A program made the position numbers and the translations under genes. Below the pieces are notes generated by a model. It saw only the letters and a list, made by a program, of their open reading frames with translations. It was not told the origin of the DNA and did not search any database. 6,050 nucleotides of DNA. Source: Methanomicrobia archaeon. GTDB taxonomy: Archaea > Methanobacteriota_B > Thermococci > Methanofastidiosales > NM3. Each line of letters starts with the position of its first letter. The first letter of the stretch is position 1. Location: the NCBI GenBank assembly GCA_011372835.1, contig DSAJ01000061.1:1-6050 (forward strand), given 5' to 3'. This document shows positions 1-6,018 of this stretch, one piece after another.

Positions 1-73
1 ATATATAATATATAGAAAATCGTTCCAAAAACAGCCCTCATTACCGCAAGATTGTGTCCTATTTTCCACAAAA

Positions 74-89
74 CCGAAACCTTTTTATA
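74..89 (+). promoter_or_regulatory. Putative archaeal BRE/TATA promoter of the operon
   Basis: A purine-containing BRE-like element, CCGAAACC (74-81), lies directly before a TATA box, TTTTTATA (82-89). This resembles the methanogen/euryarchaeal arrangement of CGAAA followed by TTTATATA. With the usual spacing of about 25 nt from the TATA centre, transcription would start near the purines at 111-113, giving a leader of roughly 83-85 nt before the first ATG at 196. No other promoter-like gap exists inside the operon, so this would drive all six genes. A weak bacterial reading (TTTCCA at 63-68 and TTATAC at 85-90) is possible but fits less well. The call rests on sequence pattern only. Confidence 0.55.
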
Positions 90-117
90 CATCTGTTAAG
101 CAGTCGCATCGGAAATA

Positions 118-154
118 GGAATTCCAAAATAACCATGGAATTCTGATTTTTTTT
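118..154 (+). promoter_or_regulatory. Leader hairpin followed by T8: attenuator or operator candidate
   Basis: Bases 118-126 can pair with 136-144. The core is GAATTCC (119-125) against GGAATTC (137-143), extended by an A-T pair at the loop and a G-T wobble at the base. The loop is 9 nt. Two bases after the stem comes a run of eight T (147-154). If transcription starts near 111, this lies in the first 45 nt of the mRNA and would look like a terminator in the leader. The same element also holds two direct copies of GGAATTC (118-124 and 137-143), 19 bp apart, which is close to two helical turns, so a DNA-binding protein site just downstream of the start is an equally good explanation. It could also be the terminator of an upstream gene lying outside the window. 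Confidence 0.4.
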
Positions 155-183
155 AAACCTACAGGAAGGATTTTAATTCAAGT

Positions 184-189
184 GGAGGG
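184..189 (+). promoter_or_regulatory. Ribosome binding site of the first gene
   Basis: GGAGGG at 184-189 ends 6 nt before the ATG at 196. This spacing selects ATG 196 over the out-of-frame ATG at 192, whose frame closes after a few codons. Confidence 0.75.
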
Positions 190-195
190 AAATGA

Positions 196-672
196 ATGTT
201 AGACTTGGAATCTTTGATAGCTATCCTTGAAGCTTGTAAGAAAAACAAAATTGCAGAATTGATTGTACGAAAGGATTCAGTTGAAATCAGGACTGTATCC
301 CCATCCGGTGGCGCCGCCCCCGCGGCAGCCGCACCACAGCCTCAAGTCTCGCTTCCAGCAGAGGAGGAAGCGGAGGAAGAGGCAGCTGCACCGGCAAAGC
401 CGGCCGAACCCGCAGCTTCTACCAACGTTATTCAGCTTACCGCCCCGACGCCCGGTGTGGCCTACGTCCACCCAGGTACGACAGTTGACCGCGAGCCACT
501 GCCAAAAGAGGGCGACGTCGTTGAGGCAGGTCAGGTCGTTGGTCTCGTCGAGGCCATGAAACTGTTCAACGAGGTTACCGCTCCTAAGAAGGCCAAGTTG
601 TCCAAGATTCTTGTTGAAAACGAAGAGATTGTCAAAACAGGAGACGTACTGATTGAGCTTGAGCCTCTCTAG
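196..672 (+). CDS. accB: Biotin carboxyl carrier protein, AccB type
   Basis: This 158-residue protein is the swinging biotin carrier that takes a carboxyl group from biotin carboxylase to a carboxyltransferase in the cytoplasm. Residues 1-35 (starting MLDLESLIAILEA) resemble the N-terminal domain of acetyl-CoA carboxylase BCCP. Residues 37-76 are an Ala/Pro/Glu-rich flexible linker. Residues 78-158 form the biotinyl domain, with the motif EAMKLFNE and the biotinylated lysine at Lys122 (codon 559-561). A loop at about 94-105 lies where the AccB 'thumb' sits. This architecture matches an AccB that partners a free-standing AccC better than the shorter carrier of decarboxylase pumps. It is the first gene of the operon, and its partner biotin carboxylase is two genes downstream. 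No biotin protein ligase gene is in the window. The first third of the gene is noticeably more AT-rich than the rest of the operon. The family is certain; the exact partner is inferred from context. Confidence 0.93.
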   Translation: MLDLESLIAILEACKKNKIAELIVRKDSVEIRTVSPSGGAAPAAAAPQPQVSLPAEEEAEEEAAAPAKPAEPAASTNVIQLTAPTPGVAYVHPGTTVDREPLPKEGDVVEAGQVVGLVEAMKLFNEVTAPKKAKLSKILVENEEIVKTGDVLIELEPL

Positions 673-699
673 AGCTGGGTGTCACAGGAACGTGATCAA

Positions 700-2442
700 A
701 TGGAAGAGATAAACCTTGTAAAAGACATATTCTTCTCACCCAGTAAGGCCGTAAGCAAGAAGGACAAGAAGATCGAAGAGGCCAAGAAAGGATGGGACAA
801 GTCCGGGGAGGACACGCGAAAGCGCATGGTTGACGCGAAGTCCTTCCGGAAGGCCGGAACGAAGGTCGTCGACGCATCCGATTGTGTTGCGCTTCTCGAG
901 GCAGTATTGAGGCCCGGAGACCGGGTCTACATCGAGGGTGACAACCAAAAACAGGCAGACTTCCTCGCAGCATGTCTCACCAAGTTGGACAAGACGAAGG
1001 TCAACAACCTTCACATGCTTCAGTCGGCCCTCGCATTGTCGGACCACCTGAAGGTCTTCGAAAAGGGCATCGCCACAAAAGTCGACTTCTGTTATTCCGG
1101 GCCCGTTGCCTCGGAGCTCGCCACTATGGTCATGGAAGGCAAGATCAACATCGGTGCCATCCATACGTACGTCGAACTCTTGTGCCGCATGTACCTTGAC
1201 CTGATCCCAAAGGTCTCGCTCGTCGCGGCAAACGCAGCTGACAAGAACGGCAATCTCTACACGGGATTCAACACAGAGGAAACGCCAGCCGTCGTCGAGG
1301 CCAGCAAGTTCAGGAACGGCATCGTCATCGCTCAGGTGAACGAGGTCGTCGACAAAGTACCCAGGGTCGACATACCGGCCGAATGGGTCGACTTCGTCAT
1401 AGCCACCGACGAACCATACTACATCGAGCCGCTCTTTACCCGGGACCCGGGACTCATCACGGAATCACAGATATTCATTGCCATGCTCTCGCTTGTCGGC
1501 ATCTACGACAAGTACAAGATCAAGACGCTCAATCACGGCATCGGCTTCAACACGGCAGCAGTGGAGCTCCTTCTCCCGACCTTCGGTGAAGAGATGGGCA
1601 TGAAGGGAAACATTTGCAGCCACTGGGCGCTCAACCCACACCCGACGATGATCCCTGCGATCGAGACGGGATGGGTAAAGACCATGATGCCATTTGGCAG
1701 CGAGGTCGGCATGGAGAACTATCTCATGACAAAGCCAGACATATTTCCCGTTGGACCTGACGGTACGATGCGTTCCAACAGGGTCATGGCACAGCTTGCC
1801 GGCCATTATGCTATAGACGCGTTCTTCGGCTCGACGCTGCAGATCGACCAGTACGGCAACAGTGCTGCAGCAACAGCGGGAAGGATACCCGGATTTGGCG
1901 GCGCCCCAAACATGGCGTGCAACGCCCCTGGAAGAAGGCACCCAAGTCCTGGATGGTTGCAGGCCTCGAAAGAGGATGGGATGAGAAAAGACCTCATAGG
2001 TCCTATCGACAGGGGAAGAAAGCTCGTCGTGCAGATGGTCGAGACCTTCGGCGAGGGCATGTCCCCCGTGTTCGTCGAGAAGCTTGATGCGTTCGAGCTG
2101 CAAAAGCAGGCAAAGTTTGCCATCCCACCCGTGATGATATATGCCGACAATCTCACGCACATCGTCACCGAGGAAGGTATCGCCTACCTGCACAAGTGCA
2201 AGACGCTCAAGGAGCGCATGGACGCCATCTGTGCCATTGCCGGCTACACGCCGCTTGGTATGAAGGCCGAGGAGAGCAAGACCAAGAAGCTCAGGAAGGA
2301 TGGCATCGTGTCACTACCTGAGGACCTCAATCTCTCGTTCAACGACGCAAAGCGCTCGAAGCTAGCAGCAAAGAGCATGGCGGACCTCGTACGATGGTCG
2401 GACGGATTATATGAAGCCCCAACTCGATTTAGGAATTGGTAA
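700..2442 (+). CDS. mdcA: Malonate decarboxylase alpha subunit (acetyl-ACP:malonate ACP transferase)
   Basis: This 580-residue protein belongs to the MdcA/MadA family, which has a CoA-transferase-like fold. In characterised malonate decarboxylases this subunit swaps the acetyl group on the ACP thiol for malonate, releasing acetate. The family is recognised by IEGDNQKQADFLA (from residue 78), the AIHTY segment, NLYTGFNTEETPAVVEA, PYYIEPLFTRDP, LNHGIGFNTAAVELLLPT, HWALNPHP and the hallmark GFGGAPNM...GRRHPSPGW (about 398-419). The ATG at 700 is preferred because AGGA (686-689) and GTGAT (692-696) precede it. An in-frame GTG at 679 would add 7 residues but has no Shine-Dalgarno sequence. Relative to typical MdcA there is a charged N-terminal extension of roughly 35 residues (lysine-rich, about residues 10-45). 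The hallmark loop reads NMACNAPGRRH, where bacterial enzymes as I recall them have NMG followed by a D-containing stretch. Its acyl substrate (malonate/acetate or another pair) cannot be read from sequence. Confidence 0.93.
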   Translation: MEEINLVKDIFFSPSKAVSKKDKKIEEAKKGWDKSGEDTRKRMVDAKSFRKAGTKVVDASDCVALLEAVLRPGDRVYIEGDNQKQADFLAACLTKLDKTKVNNLHMLQSALALSDHLKVFEKGIATKVDFCYSGPVASELATMVMEGKINIGAIHTYVELLCRMYLDLIPKVSLVAANAADKNGNLYTGFNTEETPAVVEASKFRNGIVIAQVNEVVDKVPRVDIPAEWVDFVIATDEPYYIEPLFTRDPGLITESQIFIAMLSLVGIYDKYKIKTLNHGIGFNTAAVELLLPTFGEEMGMKGNICSHWALNPHPTMIPAIETGWVKTMMPFGSEVGMENYLMTKPDIFPVGPDGTMRSNRVMAQLAGHYAIDAFFGSTLQIDQYGNSAAATAGRIPGFGGAPNMACNAPGRRHPSPGWLQASKEDGMRKDLIGPIDRGRKLVVQMVETFGEGMSPVFVEKLDAFELQKQAKFAIPPVMIYADNLTHIVTEEGIAYLHKCKTLKERMDAICAIAGYTPLGMKAEESKTKKLRKDGIVSLPEDLNLSFNDAKRSKLAAKSMADLVRWSDGLYEAPTRFRNW

Positions 2443-2448
2443 GGAGGG
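2441..2448 (+). promoter_or_regulatory. Ribosome binding site deciding the accC start
   Basis: AAGGAGGG begins in the stop codon of the alpha-subunit gene. It is 5 nt from the ATG at 2454 but only 2 nt from the in-frame ATG at 2451. The ATG at 2454 also gives the canonical family start MFNKVLIANRGEIAVR. The overlap with the stop codon suggests translational coupling. Confidence 0.7.
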
Positions 2449-2453
2449 ATATG

Positions 2454-3818
2454 ATGTTTAACAAAGTCCTTATTGCAAACAGAGGAGAAATAGCCGTAAG
2501 AGTGATCAGGGCATGCAAAGAGCTCGGCATCAAGACGGTCGCCGTCTATTCGGATGCTGACGAGAACGCCCTTCACGTCAAATTGGCCGATGAAGCTGTA
2601 AACATCGGTCCGGCGCCGGCAACAAAGAGCTACCTTAACATGATGAACATCATCAACGCCGCTATTGTCACCGGTGCCGAAGGAATCCACCCCGGATACG
2701 GATTCTTGGCAGAGAACGCCCGATTCTCCAAGTTGTGCAGGGCCAATGATATCAAGTTCATCGGCCCCTCGCCGGAGTCGATCGATCTCATGGGCGACAA
2801 ATCAACGGCCAAGAAGACGATGATCAAGGGTGGCGTGCCTGTTACACCAGGTTCGGATGGTATTATAAAGAACTATAAGGAAGCCAAGGAGCTTACCGAC
2901 AAGATAGGCTTCCCCATCATTTGCAAGGCCACCGCAGGCGGTGGCGGCAAGGGGATGCGCATGGTCAAGAACGGAAATGAGCTCGAGGCTGCGTTGCGCT
3001 CGTGCCAGACGGAGGCTCAGGCCGCGTTCGGCAACCCCGACGTCTATATCGAGAAGTTCATCGATGTCGCACGCCACGTCGAGATCCAGGTCATGGCCGA
3101 CCAGCACGGAAACGCCATCTACCTCGGTGAACGCGACTGCTCCATCCAGCGCCGACACCAGAAGCTTGTCGAAGAGGGCCCCTCTCCCGCCGTATCTCCC
3201 GAGGTACGAAAGAAGATGGGCGAGGCAGCCGTCAAGGCAGCGCTCGCTGCGAAGTACGAAGGAGCCGGAACGGTCGAGTTCCTCTTTGATGACAGGACCA
3301 ACGAGTTCTACTTCATGGAGATGAACACGCGTGTCCAGGTCGAGCACTGTGTCAGCGAGATGATCTCGCTTACCGATATCGTGAAGGTCGGCATACGGGT
3401 CGCGGCAGGCGAGAAGCTGCCCTACAAGCAGGAGGACATCTCCCTCAAGGGCCACTCGATCGAGTGCCGTATCAACGCCGAGGACCCTCAAACGTTCGCC
3501 CCATGCCCGGGGAAGATAGAAAAGCTGATCCTTCCTGGCGGTCCGTTCGTCAGGATCGACACGGCAGCGTTTGACGGATACGAGATACCACCCTACTACG
3601 ACTCGCTCATCGCAAAGCTCATCGTCTGGGGAGAGGACCGCGAAGAGGCCATCGCACGCATGAACCGCGCGCTCGATGAGTTCATCGTCGAGGGCGTGAC
3701 CACGACCATAGCGTTCCACAAGAAAGTGATGAACAACAAGGTATTCCAGGGCGGAGTGTTCCACACCGACTTCATCGCAAAACACCTCGAAGAGAGCAAG
3801 AACTCCGGAGGAGAGTAA
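2454..3818 (+). CDS. accC: Biotin carboxylase, AccC type
   Basis: This 454-residue ATP-grasp enzyme carboxylates the biotin of BCCP using HCO3- and ATP. It is a stand-alone biotin carboxylase of usual length, with no fused biotinyl or carboxyltransferase domain. In order it shows the N-terminal VLIANRGEIAVRVIRAC, HPGYGFLAENARFS, the glycine-rich ATP loop TAGGGGKGM (160-168), ERDCSIQRRHQK (Lys237 at the place of E. coli Lys238), EMNTRVQVEH (289-298, with Glu297 corresponding to the catalytic base Glu296) and ECRINAEDP (Arg339 corresponding to Arg338). All key catalytic and ATP/metal residues seem intact, so it should be active as an ATP-dependent carboxylase. One small oddity is cysteine at 299 (EHCVSE), where most family members have proline. 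It sits between the alpha and ACP genes, the slot occupied by mdcB in the Klebsiella operon, and ends 2 nt before the ACP gene. Subunit A of a two-subunit pyruvate carboxylase has the same fold, but no matching carboxyltransferase is present. Confidence 0.95.
   Translation: MFNKVLIANRGEIAVRVIRACKELGIKTVAVYSDADENALHVKLADEAVNIGPAPATKSYLNMMNIINAAIVTGAEGIHPGYGFLAENARFSKLCRANDIKFIGPSPESIDLMGDKSTAKKTMIKGGVPVTPGSDGIIKNYKEAKELTDKIGFPIICKATAGGGGKGMRMVKNGNELEAALRSCQTEAQAAFGNPDVYIEKFIDVARHVEIQVMADQHGNAIYLGERDCSIQRRHQKLVEEGPSPAVSPEVRKKMGEAAVKAALAAKYEGAGTVEFLFDDRTNEFYFMEMNTRVQVEHCVSEMISLTDIVKVGIRVAAGEKLPYKQEDISLKGHSIECRINAEDPQTFAPCPGKIEKLILPGGPFVRIDTAAFDGYEIPPYYDSLIAKLIVWGEDREEAIARMNRALDEFIVEGVTTTIAFHKKVMNNKVFQGGVFHTDFIAKHLEESKNSGGE
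3807..3813 (+). promoter_or_regulatory. Ribosome binding site of the ACP gene inside accC
   Basis: GGAGGAG lies within the last codons of the biotin carboxylase gene, 7 nt before the ATG at 3821. This implies translational coupling of the two genes. Confidence 0.65.
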
Positions 3819-3820
3819 CG

Positions 3821-4144
3821 ATGGCACTCACTGAGCTCAACTTTGAATTCACGCCCAAAGAACCCAAAGAGCTCAACGACGAATGGGGCCATGTGGGCAT
3901 CGTCTCCTCGGGGGACCTCGAGATCCTCATCGAGAAGGGCAATGCCTACAAGGGCAAGGTCAGCTTCCACATCCTCACCACCGTGGTGGGATTTGACAAC
4001 GTGTGGGAGACGGTCCTTGGCAGGCTCGTCGACAAGACGGGCCTCTCCGGTGTGAAGGTCAGCATCAACGACAACGCGGCAACGCCCGCTGTGGTGAAGC
4101 GCAGGTTGCAACAAGCAATCGAGAACGGGGGCGGACTACAGTAA
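3821..4144 (+). CDS. mdcC: Malonate decarboxylase acyl carrier protein (delta subunit)
   Basis: This 107-residue protein of the MdcC/MadE family carries the acyl thioester between the alpha subunit and the carboxyltransferase. The signature is HVGIVSSGDLEILIE (24-38). Ser30 in SGDLE lines up with the serine of Klebsiella MdcC that carries the 2'-(5''-phosphoribosyl)-3'-dephospho-CoA group. The C-terminal NDNAATPAVVKRRLQQAIE is also typical. It is slightly longer than bacterial MdcC (about 99 residues) and is not related to the four-helix ACP of fatty-acid synthesis. It lies 2 nt after accC and 9 nt before the beta gene. No gene for synthesis or attachment of the prosthetic group (mdcB/mdcG or citG/citX types) is in the window, so these would have to be encoded elsewhere. 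Citrate lyase ACP (CitD) is a distant relative but fits the motif and neighbours less well. Confidence 0.92.
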   Translation: MALTELNFEFTPKEPKELNDEWGHVGIVSSGDLEILIEKGNAYKGKVSFHILTTVVGFDNVWETVLGRLVDKTGLSGVKVSINDNAATPAVVKRRLQQAIENGGGLQ

Positions 4145-4150
4145 GGTGAT
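4143..4150 (+). promoter_or_regulatory. Ribosome binding site between ACP and beta genes
   Basis: AAGGTGAT overlaps the TAA stop of the ACP gene. GGTGAT is complementary to the 16S rRNA 3' tail. It stands 3 nt before the ATG at 4154 and 9 nt before a second in-frame ATG at 4160, so either start is possible. They differ by only two residues. Confidence 0.5.
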
Positions 4151-4153
4151 ACC

Positions 4154-5122
4154 ATGAGAATGGATTGGGAAGAACTACAGGAAAAGAGCTTTTACCGTTC
4201 ATCGGCGCGCGAGCGTGCCTACGGTATCGTCGACCCCGGAACGTTCAGGGAGTTCCTCGGCCCCCGCGACAAGATGTACAGCCCCCACCTCGTCATCCTT
4301 GGTGAGGCAGTGGAATTCGACGACGGCATCGTCGTCGGCGTGGGCAAGATCGACAAGCATCCGGTCTTTGTCATCTCACAAGAGGGCAACTTCGTAGGAG
4401 GCGCCCTTGGCGAGATCAACGGAGCGAAGATGGCCTACATGTACAAGATCGCCCTCAAGTGCTATGAAGCGATGGAGGAGAAGTACGGCACGGTCCCCGA
4501 GGACCGAAAGCCGCTCGTCGTCGTGTCGTACGACTCGGGCGGTGTGAGGCTCCATGAGTCAAACGCAGGCCTCGTTGCGCACTCCGAGTGCATGGAGGCG
4601 CTCTGGAAGCTCCAGAACAAGGTGCCAAACATCTCGATCACCGGAAGCAGCCTCGGCGCATACGGTGCGCAGGGCTTCGTCTGCATGAGCGGGGACGTGG
4701 TGCTGGCAAACGACTACGGCAGGATCGGCCTGACCGGTCCGGACGTCATCCAGCAAGAGGTCGGCAAGGACGAGTTCGATGCGTCCGACCGCGCCCTCAT
4801 CTGGAGAACGATGGGTGCACGAAGCAAGTACATCCTCGGCGACGTCGACTATCTCCTCAAGGACACCATCAAGGAGTTCAGGGAGAAGGTCAAGGAACTC
4901 GCCGACATGTCAATGAGCGAGATCTCCAAGCACCGACACCTTGGGTCGCTCGAGCTCGTTGAGGACAACCTCGATCTCGTCAAGGTCGCGGCCGAGCTCA
5001 AGATCGACGATTCCATGGACCTCTGGAAGTATTACGGCAACGAGGATCTCGATGAGCTTCCCGAGATGCCACAGGAGGAGTTCCTCAAGGTGGCCAAGCG
5101 ACGACCTCGCAAGGGGGTGTGA
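4154..5122 (+). CDS. mdcD: Malonate decarboxylase beta subunit (carboxyltransferase, MdcD/MadC)
   Basis: This 322-residue crotonase-fold subunit forms, with the gamma subunit, the carboxyltransferase acting on malonyl-S-ACP. It is a distant relative of AccD and of acyl-CoA carboxylase beta halves. Family features are the N-terminal SFYRSSARERA and GTFREFLGPRDK, the conserved YDSGGVRLHESNAGL (126-140), the glycine-rich oxyanion-hole segment GSSLGAYGAQG (164-174) and GLTGPDVIQQEVGKDEFDASDR (192-213). The middle section matches MdcD closely, while the C-terminal third is highly charged and more divergent. No zinc-finger cysteines of the AccD type are present. In the biotin-independent enzyme this pair simply decarboxylates. 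In Malonomonas MadCD transfers the carboxyl group to biotin, and the neighbouring AccB/AccC here suggest biotin use, although the sequence alone does not prove it. It is separated by only 2 nt from the gamma gene. Confidence 0.92.
   Translation: MRMDWEELQEKSFYRSSARERAYGIVDPGTFREFLGPRDKMYSPHLVILGEAVEFDDGIVVGVGKIDKHPVFVISQEGNFVGGALGEINGAKMAYMYKIALKCYEAMEEKYGTVPEDRKPLVVVSYDSGGVRLHESNAGLVAHSECMEALWKLQNKVPNISITGSSLGAYGAQGFVCMSGDVVLANDYGRIGLTGPDVIQQEVGKDEFDASDRALIWRTMGARSKYILGDVDYLLKDTIKEFREKVKELADMSMSEISKHRHLGSLELVEDNLDLVKVAAELKIDDSMDLWKYYGNEDLDELPEMPQEEFLKVAKRRPRKGV
5113..5119 (+). promoter_or_regulatory. Ribosome binding site of the gamma gene inside mdcD
   Basis: GGGGGTG differs by one base from the ideal GGAGGTG and ends 5 nt before the ATG at 5125. 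It lies in the last codons of the beta gene. An in-frame GTG at 5119 overlaps this site and is therefore a less likely start. Confidence 0.5.
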
Positions 5123-5124
5123 TC

Positions 5125-6009
5125 ATGGTAGCAACGACAAACTTCCTCGGAAAGGCGCACGACGCCATCGAGTACATCTTCGACAAGGAGACCTTCGTCG
5201 AGAACAAGATAGGCAGCACTCGCCTCGACCCCGACCTCGCCCCTCCTGCGATGGTGGGTGAGGCCACGCTCGACGGTACGACATGTACCGTGCTCTCCGT
5301 CAACTCGCGCAGACCGAATCCACGCTTCAGGGTCGTGTTCAACGGCGTCATGGGCATGGAGGAGACCTACAAGTTCTCGCAGGCCCTTTACGCAACGATC
5401 GACGCCGACAAGGACAAGCCCATCGACGAGAAGCGTCCCGTCGTGCTCCTCATCGACACGCCTGGCAACAGCCCTGGCAAGATCGAGGAGATCGTAGGCA
5501 TGACCAAGGGTACGGCTTCGTACCAGTTCGCGCTCATGGATGCGCGCGCTGCGGGACACCCCGTCATCGGCATGATCGTCGGACGCGCCATCAGCGGTGC
5601 GTTCCTCTGCCACGGACTGCTCTCTGACAGGATACTCTCGCTGCCCAAGGACTACGGAACCATCGTGCACGTCATGCCAACGACAAGCATCGCCGTCATC
5701 ACGGGCATCCCTCTCGAGCGCCTCAACGAACTCGTCAAGACGAATCCCGTCTTCGCATCGGGCGCAGAGTTCGTCTACAAGCTCGGGACAATCGATGAGC
5801 TGCTCGACAACCCCGACCAGATGCGCGACGCCATCATCCGCAATATCGCGGAGGTCAAGGAACTGCGCAAACAGGGACGAGAGGACAAGCTCGGTATCTG
5901 GAACAGGGGTCAGGTCGGCGCAGAGCGCGGCGGCAGGGTCAAGCGCATAGAAGCGATCGAGAAGATGGAAAAAGAGTTCGAGAACATCTTGCCTGATCTC
6001 CTTGATTAA
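5125..6009 (+). CDS. mdcE: Malonate decarboxylase gamma subunit (carboxyltransferase, MdcE/MadD)
   Basis: This 294-residue crotonase-fold partner of the beta subunit completes the malonyl-S-ACP carboxyltransferase active site. It is a distant relative of AccA. Visible family features are RVVFNGVMGMEE, LLIDTPGNSPGKIEE (about 108-122), ARAAGHPVIGMIVGRA leading to ISGAFLCHG (156-164, the oxyanion-hole glycines), followed by YGTIVHVMPTTSIAVITGI and a conserved AEFVYKLGTIDELL stretch. The last 50 or so residues form a charged, probably helical tail (from about ELRKQGRED) ending in PDLLD. The start at ATG 5125 (MVATTNFLG) is chosen over GTG 5119 because the GGGGGTG ribosome binding site spaces well with it. 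It is the last gene of the operon, followed within 10 nt by T-rich DNA. No fusion, frameshift or missing motif was seen. Confidence 0.92.
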   Translation: MVATTNFLGKAHDAIEYIFDKETFVENKIGSTRLDPDLAPPAMVGEATLDGTTCTVLSVNSRRPNPRFRVVFNGVMGMEETYKFSQALYATIDADKDKPIDEKRPVVLLIDTPGNSPGKIEEIVGMTKGTASYQFALMDARAAGHPVIGMIVGRAISGAFLCHGLLSDRILSLPKDYGTIVHVMPTTSIAVITGIPLERLNELVKTNPVFASGAEFVYKLGTIDELLDNPDQMRDAIIRNIAEVKELRKQGREDKLGIWNRGQVGAERGGRVKRIEAIEKMEKEFENILPDLLD

Positions 6010-6018
6010 GGCAAACTC

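Noticed and set aside
1..14. TATA-like AT-rich run at the window edge
   Set aside because: It is simple alternating A/T at the boundary with no BRE-like partner. The CCGAAACC/TTTTTATA pair at 74-89 is a better promoter, and a promoter for a divergent gene cannot be judged without upstream sequence.
192..194. ATG four bases before the chosen BCCP start
   Set aside because: It is in another frame that closes after about a dozen codons. ATG 196 has the right spacing from GGAGGG and gives the AccB N-terminus.
74..195. BirA (biotin repressor) operator in the leader
   Set aside because: No TTGTAAAC or GTTAAC-type half-sites with suitable spacing were found. The only symmetric element is built on GGAATTCC.
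1465..2193. Minus-strand open frame of 242 codons opposite the alpha subunit gene
   Set aside because: It is a shadow of the MdcA reading frame, with no family resemblance and no ribosome binding site or promoter context.
2454..3818. Pyruvate carboxylase subunit A or another conventional biotin carboxylase assignment
   Set aside because: The fold is the same, but no subunit B or acyl-CoA carboxyltransferase is nearby, and the gene is embedded in the mdc cluster with an AccB-type partner.
2802..3827. Long open frame on the minus strand (341 codons) opposite the biotin carboxylase gene
   Set aside because: It is antisense to a gene with full motif conservation. Its translation shows no recognisable motif, and such frames arise from the strong codon-position bias of GC-rich genes.
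3821..4144. Citrate lyase ACP (CitD)
   Set aside because: The motif is VSSGDLEILIE as in MdcC, and the neighbours are malonate decarboxylase subunits, not CitE/CitF.
5032..5670. Minus-strand open frame of 212 codons across the beta/gamma junction
   Set aside because: It covers two well-supported genes on the other strand, and its low-complexity Arg/Val/Glu-rich product is typical of a codon-bias artefact.
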